From NCBI RefSeq assembly GCF_036884255.1, contig NZ_CP145605.1:1364001-1428000 (forward strand): a stretch of DNA of 64,000 nucleotides, read 5' to 3'. How positions within the stretch are numbered: position 1 is the first letter of the stretch; the number at the start of each line of letters is the position of its first letter. This DNA is from Paenibacillus tundrae. Its GTDB lineage: Bacteria; Bacillota; Bacilli; Paenibacillales; Paenibacillaceae. Below, piece after piece: positions 54,942 to 62,251 of the stretch. The position numbers were made by a program, and so were the translations under genes. The notes under the pieces were generated by a model, which was given only the letters and a program-made list of their open reading frames with translations, was not told the DNA's origin and searched no databases.

Positions 54942-57065
54942 ATGCGTAGGTTCAGGCTGCCTAAATTATTACTGATCGTAGTGCTAATGTACACACTCAT
55001 GATTCCAACAACGACAAATGTAGTTCAGTCTGCTGAGAGTTATCAATGGAGTTCGATCCCCGTTGGCGGTGGAGGTTACGTCACAGGGATAGTTATTCAC
55101 CCTACCGAGCCTGACTTAATCTATGCTCGTACAGACATCGGGGGCGTATACCGACTCGATTCGGCGAATAACAGATGGATTCCGTTACTGGATCATATTG
55201 AATCAAATGAAAGCAATCTGTACGGTATGGATGGAATTGCGCTGGATCATCAGAATCCGAATATCGTCTATGTTGCTGCTGGGAAGTATGCGAATGGCAG
55301 CCCGAGTGATGTGTTGAAATCGACAGACCGTGGTGCAACGTGGACACGAACCGGATTGAATCTGCGTAATGTCTCTAATGGTAATATTCATAGAGCCATG
55401 GGTGAGAACATTGCAGTTAATCCAACAAGCTCAAGCTTTCTGCATGTCGGTACGAGATACGACGGTTTATATGTATCCAATAATGGAGGAAGCACCTGGA
55501 GCCAGGTACGAGAAGTACCTTATGGCATTGCAGGGCAGGGAATTCGCAGCGTTGTCTATGGGGTTAATCCATTAGCTAAGCATGAGCAAATCGTGTATGC
55601 AGGAATCAGAGGTGTAGGCATTTTCTCCAAAATGAAACGAAGTAATGGGGTAGTGGCCTGGGAGCTCATCCGGAACAGTCCAGATAGTGTAGCACGGATG
55701 ACCGTTTCCAAAAGTGGGATTTTGTATGCCACTACCGATAACAAAGGTGTCTTTAAATACAATGGCAGACAGTGGACCAATATTACTCCGAGTTCGGCCT
55801 ACTCATCCTATTATGGGATCAGTATAGATCCTTCAAACGATAATCACATCTTGGCTGCTGTTCGAACAGGTGGCAGTAACTTACCATTGTATCGCTCCAC
55901 GAATGGTGGGCAGACCTGGGTTAATGTAAACAAAACGTTGAACGACAGACCGTCATGGTGGACACCGAATATGTTCTTTTCTGCAACAGCAAGTGTTGTA
56001 TTTGATCCTCATCATCCTGGCAGAGTATACGTTTCCGATTGGTCAGGTGTATACAAGACAGATGATATTGCGGCACAGAATACGCAATGGGATGCGATTA
56101 CAGATGGACATGAGGAGCTTGTGGCATTAGCTGGTTCAGCACCGCCAAAAGGAACTCCTTTCTTTAGTGGTGTCGCGGACCAGACTGGATTTGCCCATTC
56201 GGATGTCTATCGTACACCGACCAGAAAGCTGCAGCTTGAAGGTATGAAAGAAGTGGTCAGTATAGATTATCACGAAGCCGACCCGAATCAGATGATTTTC
56301 TTGGGCAGTAACGATTGGTATGGAACGATCACAAGGCTGTATATTTCATCGGATAATGGTCAGACGGCTACCTCTGTGAATGTGCCTGAGGGCTCCACAT
56401 TGGGGCGGATCGCATACTCAGCCACGAATCCGAATTTGATCATTTATTTGCCGCAAACCGGCAAAGCCGTAAGGAGCACGAATAAGGGAGCAAGCTGGCA
56501 GAGTATGACCGGGCTTCCATCCAATGAAAATGATGCTGATTCAATATTTACGTATAATGAAAGGCTCGCTGGGGATCGAATCAACGGAAATAAGTTTTAT
56601 ATGTATTCCGCTGGTCATCTGTACCGCACGACCAATGGTGGAGCAAATTGGTATAAAGCCAACTCCAGCCGATTGCCGAGCGGTGGGAAAATTAAGGTGG
56701 AGGCTGCGCCAGGATTGGGGAATGTAGTTTGGGTAAGCCTGGGGGATGCAGGATTGTATGCTTCTAGCAGCTCTGGCACTACATTCACCAAATTACCTAA
56801 TGTGCAGTCGTCTGAATTATTTGCTTTTGGCAAAGGAAAACCAGGCACGCTTAATCCTTCAGTGTTTATCTATGGAACCGTCAATAATGTAAAAGGATTT
56901 TACCGTTCCGATAATATGGGACTGACCTGGCAGAACATCTCACCGGCTACCGGAATCGGTCTTGGAAATGAACCCCAAGTGCTGGAAGCGGATCGCCAGA
57001 CGTATGGGAAGGTCTATGTAGGTACGAACGGTCGAGGCTTGTTTACAGGCTCTATCGTCCAGTGA
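54942..57065 (+). CDS. GH74-like secreted beta-propeller hydrolase
   Basis: A 707-aa secreted protein with a signal peptide (about residues 5-32). The mature part has two-propeller features with many BNR/Asp-box-like repeats (STDRGATWTR, SNNGGSTWSQ, STNGGQTWVN, TTNGGANWYK, SDNMGLTWQN). The start, YQWSSIPVGGGGYVTGIVIHPTEPDLIYARTDIGGVYR, closely resembles GH74 xyloglucanases; Asp65 (TDIGG) and the second acidic site in FFSGVADQTGFAHSD are in the family's catalytic positions. Here, inside an exopolysaccharide operon, it may trim or release the polymer rather than degrade plant xyloglucan. The start ATG 54942 has GGGGGTG upstream; the open frame to 54921 is rejected. Confidence 0.82.
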   Translation: MRRFRLPKLLLIVVLMYTLMIPTTTNVVQSAESYQWSSIPVGGGGYVTGIVIHPTEPDLIYARTDIGGVYRLDSANNRWIPLLDHIESNESNLYGMDGIALDHQNPNIVYVAAGKYANGSPSDVLKSTDRGATWTRTGLNLRNVSNGNIHRAMGENIAVNPTSSSFLHVGTRYDGLYVSNNGGSTWSQVREVPYGIAGQGIRSVVYGVNPLAKHEQIVYAGIRGVGIFSKMKRSNGVVAWELIRNSPDSVARMTVSKSGILYATTDNKGVFKYNGRQWTNITPSSAYSSYYGISIDPSNDNHILAAVRTGGSNLPLYRSTNGGQTWVNVNKTLNDRPSWWTPNMFFSATASVVFDPHHPGRVYVSDWSGVYKTDDIAAQNTQWDAITDGHEELVALAGSAPPKGTPFFSGVADQTGFAHSDVYRTPTRKLQLEGMKEVVSIDYHEADPNQMIFLGSNDWYGTITRLYISSDNGQTATSVNVPEGSTLGRIAYSATNPNLIIYLPQTGKAVRSTNKGASWQSMTGLPSNENDADSIFTYNERLAGDRINGNKFYMYSAGHLYRTTNGGANWYKANSSRLPSGGKIKVEAAPGLGNVVWVSLGDAGLYASSSSGTTFTKLPNVQSSELFAFGKGKPGTLNPSVFIYGTVNNVKGFYRSDNMGLTWQNISPATGIGLGNEPQVLEADRQTYGKVYVGTNGRGLFTGSIVQ

Positions 57066-57099
57066 TCTGTAGTGAGTTTGGTGAACATTAGAAAGAGAG

Positions 57100-57684
57100 A
57101 TGAAAGCGGTGATTACAATATTAGTAGAGGAGGGTTCACGGCGTAGGCGACATCGTCATAAGCGGAGAAAGTGGGGATACTTGCTTACCGCGCTTATGAT
57201 CGTGTCATGGATTTTGTTCATCTGGTCAATGTCGGCACAGTCGTATCAGGAGCAGACGATTCAGCCGTGGCTGCGTCAATGGTCTGGAAACATTCAATGG
57301 CTGTTAGCATTGCCTGATATCCAGTTTACCTATGGCGAGCATCATTATTCACTCAATGAACGACCTTTAGACTTTGCCGAGTTTGTATTTCGCAAAAGTG
57401 CGCATGTATTCGTGTATGCCGTACTGGGTGTACTTGTATACTGTGGGATGCGGTACCTAAGAAAAAGAACGATAGCCAGTGTTGGAATTGCGCTGGTTGT
57501 AGTTGCCGTCATTGCCGCAGTGGATGAGTACATTCAGCATTTCAATCCTAGCCGAACAGCTTCTATTCCAGATGTTGGAGTAGATCTGATCGGCGGCTTT
57601 TGCGGTGTGATGTTATGGATAGCAGGCGTAGCGATCTATTGGAAATTAAGATCAAGAGGTATCCGTAAACGCTCTGAGCGGTGA
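57100..57684 (+). CDS. VanZ family membrane protein
   Basis: A 194-aa protein with an N-terminal basic stretch (RRRRHRHKRRKWG) and about four membrane spans, including YLLTALMIVSWILFIWSMSAQS, KSAHVFVYAVLGVLVYCGMRYL and VGIALVVVAVIAAVDEYIQHF followed by PSRTASIPDVGVDLIGGFCGVML. The FRKSAHVFVYAVLG and DEYIQ.F.P.R..SI.DV..D..G motifs are diagnostic of VanZ-like proteins. The biochemical function is unknown; some members give low-level teicoplanin resistance. Its place suggests a role connected with the polymer or wall. ATG 57100 has GAAAGAGAG ahead. Confidence 0.85.
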   Translation: MKAVITILVEEGSRRRRHRHKRRKWGYLLTALMIVSWILFIWSMSAQSYQEQTIQPWLRQWSGNIQWLLALPDIQFTYGEHHYSLNERPLDFAEFVFRKSAHVFVYAVLGVLVYCGMRYLRKRTIASVGIALVVVAVIAAVDEYIQHFNPSRTASIPDVGVDLIGGFCGVMLWIAGVAIYWKLRSRGIRKRSER

Positions 57685-57780
57685 TGAACGCCATTTCCCA
57701 GGAAATCAGATGTGATTGTTGCAGCTTCTACTTGTCCGTCCTCCATCATAGATATGGAAGGAGGACAGGGAGGGACAGGG

Positions 57781-58296
57781 ATGCTGCGAAGAAGGCAACG
57801 TAATGAAATGTTCAAAAAGGTTGGCTTTATCATCGTTGTACTATTGCTGTTGTGGCTTATCGTGAGAACAGTTCCACATCTGTTCCGTGCCAGTGCTCCT
57901 GATGAGGCGGCAGAAGTTGTTGCTGAATTTTATCGCTATGAGCAGACAGGTGATTTCGGTAGTTCATGGGAGCTGTTTCACCCGCTTATGAAGGAGCGAT
58001 TCCCAAAGAGCACATATGTGCAATCCAAAGCCCATATTTTTATGCAGCACTTTGGCGTGGAAACCTTTGGTCTGGAGATCGAGAAGCCTGAGCGTGAATT
58101 CGACGTCAATATCATTGACGGCATGCAGGTATTCTCGGAAGCGTACAAAATGAATGTAACGATGAAATATAAGAGCACATTTGGTGTGATCGACATGGTG
58201 CAAACCTGTTATGTCGTGCAAGATGGGAAGGAATGGGTGTTGCTCTGGTATTACCCTTCAAGTGGTGAGCATCAGCAACAGGAGAGCAGTGAATAG
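57781..58296 (+). CDS. Hypothetical membrane-anchored protein
   Basis: A 171-aa protein with one N-terminal membrane span (VGFIIVVLLLLWLIVRTV, about residues 14-31) and an outside domain EAAEVVAEFYRYEQTGDFGSSWELFHPLMKERFPK, similar in pattern to NTF2-like/DUF4878 domains. The function is unknown. ATG 57781 has GGGAGG 7 nt upstream; the open frame back to 57712 is rejected. It is the last gene before a strong terminator and probably ends the polysaccharide operon. Confidence 0.65.
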   Translation: MLRRRQRNEMFKKVGFIIVVLLLLWLIVRTVPHLFRASAPDEAAEVVAEFYRYEQTGDFGSSWELFHPLMKERFPKSTYVQSKAHIFMQHFGVETFGLEIEKPEREFDVNIIDGMQVFSEAYKMNVTMKYKSTFGVIDMVQTCYVVQDGKEWVLLWYYPSSGEHQQQESSE

Positions 58297-58365
58297 GTGA
58301 TGTTATTTATTCAATTTGATATATGCCCATAGTTTGAACCGGATTGTATCGTAAGTCCTTGAAGA

Positions 58366-58412
58366 AGCTCTATGAATGCGAGACTTTTGTCGCATTTATA
58401 GAGCTTTTTTTG
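58366..58412 (+). terminator. Terminator at the end of the exopolysaccharide locus
   Basis: AGCTCTATGAATGCGA pairs with TCGCATTTATAGAGCT (one mismatch), followed by TTTTTT. Confidence 0.88.
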
Positions 58413-58442
58413 TGTTTTTTCCTTTTTATAGCCGATATACTC

Positions 58443-58494
58443 TTGACAATAGTCCCGGTGTCAAGTAAATTACGAATTAGATACAAAATGTATC
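58443..58494 (+). promoter_or_regulatory. Promoter with the palindromic operator, right of the exopolysaccharide locus
   Basis: TTGACA (58443-58448), 17 nt, TAAATT (58466-58471): the same -35, spacer length and -10 as the promoter at 37227. The perfect palindrome GATACA-AAA-TGTATC (58480-58494) lies just after the predicted start, as the second operator does at 37267. Confidence 0.75.
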
Positions 58495-58558
58495 AATTCT
58501 CAGCATCTAACGACAAATAACAGGGACCTCAGTGCTCCTTGTGAGGGGAATGAATTCA

Positions 58559-58810
58559 GTGATCGAATCGAGTCGCTTTTATTGTGTCAGTTGTGGGAGG
58601 ATTGTGTCGGTTGCTAGTAACTCAGACCAAGTTAAGGATGAGAGTTGCGGAGTCAATCAAGTATTTCGCACGGGATTTTATCGAAGTGAGATGCCGCTAG
58701 GATGCTGTGGAACATGTCAGGTTCAGACGAAGCGACAGGAGAATGCCCAGTTTACAGGACAATATACTAAATATTATGATACACTGAATTCATATGAGAA
58801 ACGGGCATGA
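58559..58810 (+). CDS. Small Cys-rich hypothetical protein
   Basis: About 83 aa with cysteines spaced C-x2-C (FYCVSCGRI) and a later C...CC-x2-C group (CGVNQVFRTGFYRSEMPLGCCGTCQV), suggesting a zinc-binding or redox protein. I do not recognise a family. The start is uncertain: GTG 58559 has GAGGGG 10 nt ahead; ATG 58550 and GTG 58532 are in frame. It is the first gene after the palindrome-controlled promoter and overlaps the open frame of the ABC ATPase gene, so the three genes probably form an operon. Confidence 0.55.
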   Translation: MIESSRFYCVSCGRIVSVASNSDQVKDESCGVNQVFRTGFYRSEMPLGCCGTCQVQTKRQENAQFTGQYTKYYDTLNSYEKRA

Positions 58811-58842
58811 ATGGTGAGCCCGTCGATGAGGGAGGGAATGGA

Positions 58843-59751
58843 ATGCAGAATGAACCGGTCGTCCGTCTTCAGGGCGTCAGTAAAATTATCTCTTCCCGCT
58901 CGTTGGTCAGCGACCTGACTCTGGATATTTCTCCGGGGCAGGTTTTTGGTTTTTTAGGACCAAACGGGGCAGGTAAAACAACGACAATCCGAATGATGGT
59001 TGGACTTATGTCGATTAGTAAGGGAGATATCTTGATCTCTGGACATAGTGTGAAAACGGACTTTGAGAAGGCCATCGCAGAGGTTGGTGCGATTGTTGAG
59101 AATCCTGAAATGTACAAGTTCCTCACAGGGTATCAGAATCTTGTCCATTTTGCCCGCATGTCACCCGGCATTACGAAGGAGCGCATAGCGGAGACCATTG
59201 AGCGGGTTGGTCTTACCGCACGGATTCACGATAAGGTGAAAACGTACTCGCTTGGAATGCGTCAACGCTTAGGGGTTGCCCAAGCCATATTACATAAACC
59301 GAAGCTGCTCGTATTGGATGAACCTACGAACGGATTAGATCCACAAGGGATTCGGGAACTGAGAGATTATTTACGTCAGCTCACGCGAGAAGAAGGAATT
59401 ACTGTGTTTGTGTCCAGCCACTTATTATCCGAGATGGAGCTCATGTGCGATACGGTAGCCATTATTCAGAACGGCAAGCTGATCGATGTGCGGAATCTGA
59501 GACAAGAAGCGGGAGCGGACGCTCTGATCGAAGTTGCCTTCGAGGTCAATGATGCACAGCGTGCTGCTGAGCTCATTCCAGGAGCTACTATTCAAGGCAG
59601 TAACATCGTAGTTAGCGTATCTCGTGAACAGATTCCAGAATTGAACGCTAGATTAGTGCATGAAGGGCTTCAGGTTTATGGTATCCGTAACGTAACCCAT
59701 ACCCTAGAAGATCAATTTTTGCAAATGACTGGGGGCGGAGGTATTGGCTAG
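58843..59751 (+). CDS. ABC transporter ATP-binding protein (ABC-2 exporter type)
   Basis: A 302-aa ATPase. Walker A is GPNGAGKTTT, followed by RMMVGLMSISKGDILISGH, the Q loop in VGAIVENPEMY, signature YSLGMRQRLGVAQAI, Walker B LLVLDEPTNGLDPQG and switch histidine FVSSHLLSEM. The C-terminal extension is typical of BcrA/NatA-like exporters. ATG 58843 has GGGAGGG 6 nt upstream; the open frame begins at 58807. It pairs with the next gene; cargo may be an antimicrobial peptide, ion or lipid. Confidence 0.93.
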   Translation: MQNEPVVRLQGVSKIISSRSLVSDLTLDISPGQVFGFLGPNGAGKTTTIRMMVGLMSISKGDILISGHSVKTDFEKAIAEVGAIVENPEMYKFLTGYQNLVHFARMSPGITKERIAETIERVGLTARIHDKVKTYSLGMRQRLGVAQAILHKPKLLVLDEPTNGLDPQGIRELRDYLRQLTREEGITVFVSSHLLSEMELMCDTVAIIQNGKLIDVRNLRQEAGADALIEVAFEVNDAQRAAELIPGATIQGSNIVVSVSREQIPELNARLVHEGLQVYGIRNVTHTLEDQFLQMTGGGGIG

Positions 59752-60529
59752 TTTCGGCAATCTATTATTGAATGAAAACATGAAAATATTCCGTCGTGTA
59801 CGAACCTGGATTATGCTCTCCATTTTGGCTTTAAGTGCGCTATTGTTGCCGGTTTTGTTAAGAGAAGGCATGGGAGCAAGCGATATGCCAGCCTTGGAAG
59901 CGGCATACACAACTGTTCAGATCGTATTTTTTCTAAACACGATCTTCTGCGTCGTTATAGCAGCTGAGGCGGTAGCGGGTGAATTTACCTGGGGAACGAT
60001 CAAGCTGCTGCTGATTCGTCCATGGTCGCGGAGCAAGATTTTGTTGTCCAAATATTTGACGGTCATCGGGTTCAGCATTTTGAGTACGCTCGTTGTGATT
60101 CTTCTGGCTTGGGGCATATCTTCTGTTCTTTTCACGACGGATCTTGAGACCAGAAGCACAGGACAGGTATTTACATTATGGGGATATATGTACGTTGACT
60201 TGTTTATTACGCTTGCGATTGCCTTTATGGTGTCCTCTGTCTTTCGTTCAGGTGCACTGGCGATTGGATTATCGCTATTTATTATGTTTACACAAAATAT
60301 CTTTACATTGATTTTCAATCCAACTCGCTATGAATGGGCGAAGTATGTTCTATTTAATAACATGGATCTTAGTAGATACATGAACTCAGGTTCGATCTTT
60401 GACATGATCGGCGGAGGCGTTCCAGAGGGCATGACTCTTGGCTTTTCCATTGCCGTGTTGGCTGCATACTATGTCGTCTTCATGGTTATATCGTGGGTTG
60501 TATTCAGCAGAAGAGATGTAGCAGGCTAA
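59744..60529 (+). CDS. ABC-2 type permease
   Basis: A 261-aa membrane subunit with six spans: TWIMLSILALSALLLPVLL, TTVQIVFFLNTIFCVVIAA, ILSTLVVILLAWGISSVLF, LFITLAIAFMVSSVF, LAIGLSLFIMFTQNIF and a final segment LGFSIAVLAAYYVVFMVISWVV. Between the second and third spans EAVAGEFTWGTIKLLLIRPWSRSKILLSKY is the usual coupling helix region. TTG 59744 overlaps the ATPase stop by 8 nt, so the subunits are translationally coupled. Confidence 0.9.
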   Translation: MASFGNLLLNENMKIFRRVRTWIMLSILALSALLLPVLLREGMGASDMPALEAAYTTVQIVFFLNTIFCVVIAAEAVAGEFTWGTIKLLLIRPWSRSKILLSKYLTVIGFSILSTLVVILLAWGISSVLFTTDLETRSTGQVFTLWGYMYVDLFITLAIAFMVSSVFRSGALAIGLSLFIMFTQNIFTLIFNPTRYEWAKYVLFNNMDLSRYMNSGSIFDMIGGGVPEGMTLGFSIAVLAAYYVVFMVISWVVFSRRDVAG

Positions 60530-60548
60530 TTGCCTGCTTCTTTTTTTT
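60521..60548 (+). terminator. Terminator overlapping the permease stop codon
   Basis: GCAGGC-taatt-GCCTGC followed by TTCTTTTTTTT. Confidence 0.85.
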
Positions 60549-60572
60549 GCGCTCATTTTGATATGAATGTTT

Positions 60573-60747
60573 CTATTTAACAAGATATTCTTCACCATCA
60601 AACTCATCCAGGCTGAGGCAAGAGCTGCATTTCAGGGTACATATGTTACAACAGACATGGCTTGGAAGATGAAAATTTGTCCATGCTGTAGTCAACAGGT
60701 TGGTATTACATATTTCGCCGCAGTCGCATTTGGCAGAGCAGCGCATG
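60573..60747 (-). CDS. Possible small Cys-rich protein on the minus strand
   Basis: A 57-codon frame on the minus strand encodes a protein with C-x3-C-x-C-x3-C at the start (CSAKCDCGEIC) and CC-x2-C-x3-C-x2-C later, ending LDEFDGEEYLVK. It fills the gap between the permease and the AI-2E family gene, has natural codon use and an acidic tail typical of real proteins, but no good ribosome binding site and it slightly overlaps the start region of the next gene. The pattern would suit a zinc-binding protein. Coding status is unproven. Confidence 0.3.
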
Positions 60748-61842
60748 GAGGGATCACGTTTCTTGGTAAACAACAAGTTTTATCGCATATGCACAGCCAT
60801 CATCTTGCTGCTGCTCATCGTTTATTTGGGAGATAAAGTGAACTTTATTTTCCGTCCGTTAACCTCATTGATTCACATCATCATTATTCCACTACTGATT
60901 GCAGGATTTTTCTATTATTTGCTGCGTCCGCTTGTCGATTATATGGAGCGGCACAAATTGAAGCGAGCCTTGTCAGTTATCATTATTTATGTTGTGATTG
61001 CACTGATTCTTGCAGGCTTTAGCGTCTTAGTTTGGCCATCTCTGCGAGAGCAACTGTGGAATTTCATTGAGAACACACCAACTTTGATTAATTCACTCAC
61101 CAGTCAGCTCACAGAACTCGAACAGAACGGTTTCCTTTCCAGGTATCTGCCCGAAGATTCCGATCTGGTCTCACGTTTGTCTGATTTCTTAAGTCAGGGG
61201 ATAACTCAAGTCAGTGATTATGTCGCTGGATTATTCTCGGTAGTATCGAACCTCGTCATTATTCTCGCGACGTTTCCGATCATGCTGTATTACATGCTCA
61301 AAGAGGGAAGTAAGTTTGGCACGAATCTAACGTTGTTATTGCCAAGGCATTACCGCAAGGATGGCGAAGAGACGGTTCATGAGATTGATGATGCACTGAG
61401 TAATTATATTGTGGGGCGTGTCATTGTGAATGTGGCACTTGGTATTCTGATGTATATTGGGTTCCTTATTCTAGGCCTGCCTTACGCACTGTTACTGACC
61501 ATGGTATCCATCATTTTGAACTTTATCCCGTATGTTGGTGCGATTCTGGCCGCTATTCCGGTAGTCATCGTTGGTTTTATTGAATCACCATCCATGGCGA
61601 TCTGGTCTTTGGTTATTATCGTTATCGCACAGCAAATTCAGGATAATCTTGTTTCCCCATATGTATATGGGAAGAAATTAGATATTCATCCGCTAACGAC
61701 GGTTATACTGTTGCTTGTAGGTGCCGACTTGGGCAATATTCTGGGAATGATTATCGTGATTCCGTTATACATGATTCTTAAGATTATTGTTCGGAGAATT
61801 CATCATCGAATTGTGGAAGAAAAGTCCGAGTCTGTAGAGTGA
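60745..61842 (+). CDS. AI-2E family transporter (YdiK/PerM-like)
   Basis: A membrane protein of about 365 aa with seven to eight spans: ICTAIILLLLIVYLG, PLTSLIHIIIIPLLIAGFFYYLLRPLVDYMER (family motif), SVIIIYVVIALILAGFSVLVWP, and the C-terminal LILGLPYALLLTMVSIILNFIPYVGAILAAIPVVIVGFIESP, IQDNLVSPYVYGKKLDIHPLTTVILLL. Members export AI-2, ions or unknown solutes. The start is uncertain: ATG 60745 and TTG 60763 (with GGAGGG 10 nt ahead) are both possible, and the open frame extends to 60700. Confidence 0.88.
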   Translation: MEGSRFLVNNKFYRICTAIILLLLIVYLGDKVNFIFRPLTSLIHIIIIPLLIAGFFYYLLRPLVDYMERHKLKRALSVIIIYVVIALILAGFSVLVWPSLREQLWNFIENTPTLINSLTSQLTELEQNGFLSRYLPEDSDLVSRLSDFLSQGITQVSDYVAGLFSVVSNLVIILATFPIMLYYMLKEGSKFGTNLTLLLPRHYRKDGEETVHEIDDALSNYIVGRVIVNVALGILMYIGFLILGLPYALLLTMVSIILNFIPYVGAILAAIPVVIVGFIESPSMAIWSLVIIVIAQQIQDNLVSPYVYGKKLDIHPLTTVILLLVGADLGNILGMIIVIPLYMILKIIVRRIHHRIVEEKSESVE

Positions 61843-61859
61843 GCAAGTTTTCATTAGAT

Positions 61860-61923
61860 AAGCCGCATATAAGTCGTTAAGGATCGCGTAATTGGTCCTT
61901 GACGATGCATATGCGGCTTTTTT
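61860..61923 (+). terminator. Terminator after the AI-2E family gene
   Basis: AAGCCGCATAT pairs with ATATGCGGCTT, with inner GTTAAGGA/TCCTTGAC, followed by TTTTGAC. Confidence 0.85.
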
Positions 61924-62175
61924 GACGTATCTGAAAGGCTCCCTATGTTAATCATTCAGGGTGAAAATGATGTGCAAGTGTCTATGCAGCAATTCGAGGA
62001 CTGGAAATCAGCTCTTCAAGGGCACTCTGATGTTACGTTCAAAAGCTATCCTAACGTAAACCATATTTTATCCACTTACGATGGTCTTTCCATTGGCACA
62101 GAGTATGCTAAGCCATCCAATGTCTCTAAAGCTATTATTGATGATATTGCGAAGTGGGTATTAGAATCAGAATAA
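61924..62175 (+). pseudogene. C-terminal remnant of an alpha/beta hydrolase
   Basis: The 76-codon frame from ATG 61945 encodes MLIIQGENDVQVSMQQFEDWKSAL and NVNHIL, the last strand of an alpha/beta hydrolase with the acid Asp (GEND) and catalytic His (VNHI), but no nucleophile elbow. The in-frame upstream codons (SERLP) continue the homology, then the match stops at the terminator of the preceding gene. The N-terminal three quarters are missing, so it is a truncated gene. No ribosome binding site is seen. Confidence 0.65.
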
Positions 62176-62186
62176 AATAAATATTA

Positions 62187-62218
62187 AAAAGCACTTGCCA
62201 ATGGAGGCAAGTGCTTCT
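62187..62218. terminator. Bidirectional terminator
   Basis: AAAAAGCACTTGCC and GGCAAGTGCTTCTT enclose AATGGA; serves the convergent CorC/HlyC gene. Confidence 0.8.
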
Positions 62219-62251
62219 TCTTGTTCTATATCAAGTTGCTTCATTCAGCCA

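Noticed and set aside
60567..60836. Plus-strand frame of 89 codons in the gap before the AI-2E family gene
   Set aside because: No ribosome binding site and overlap with the transporter start; the minus-strand frame in the same place looks more protein-like, though also unproven.
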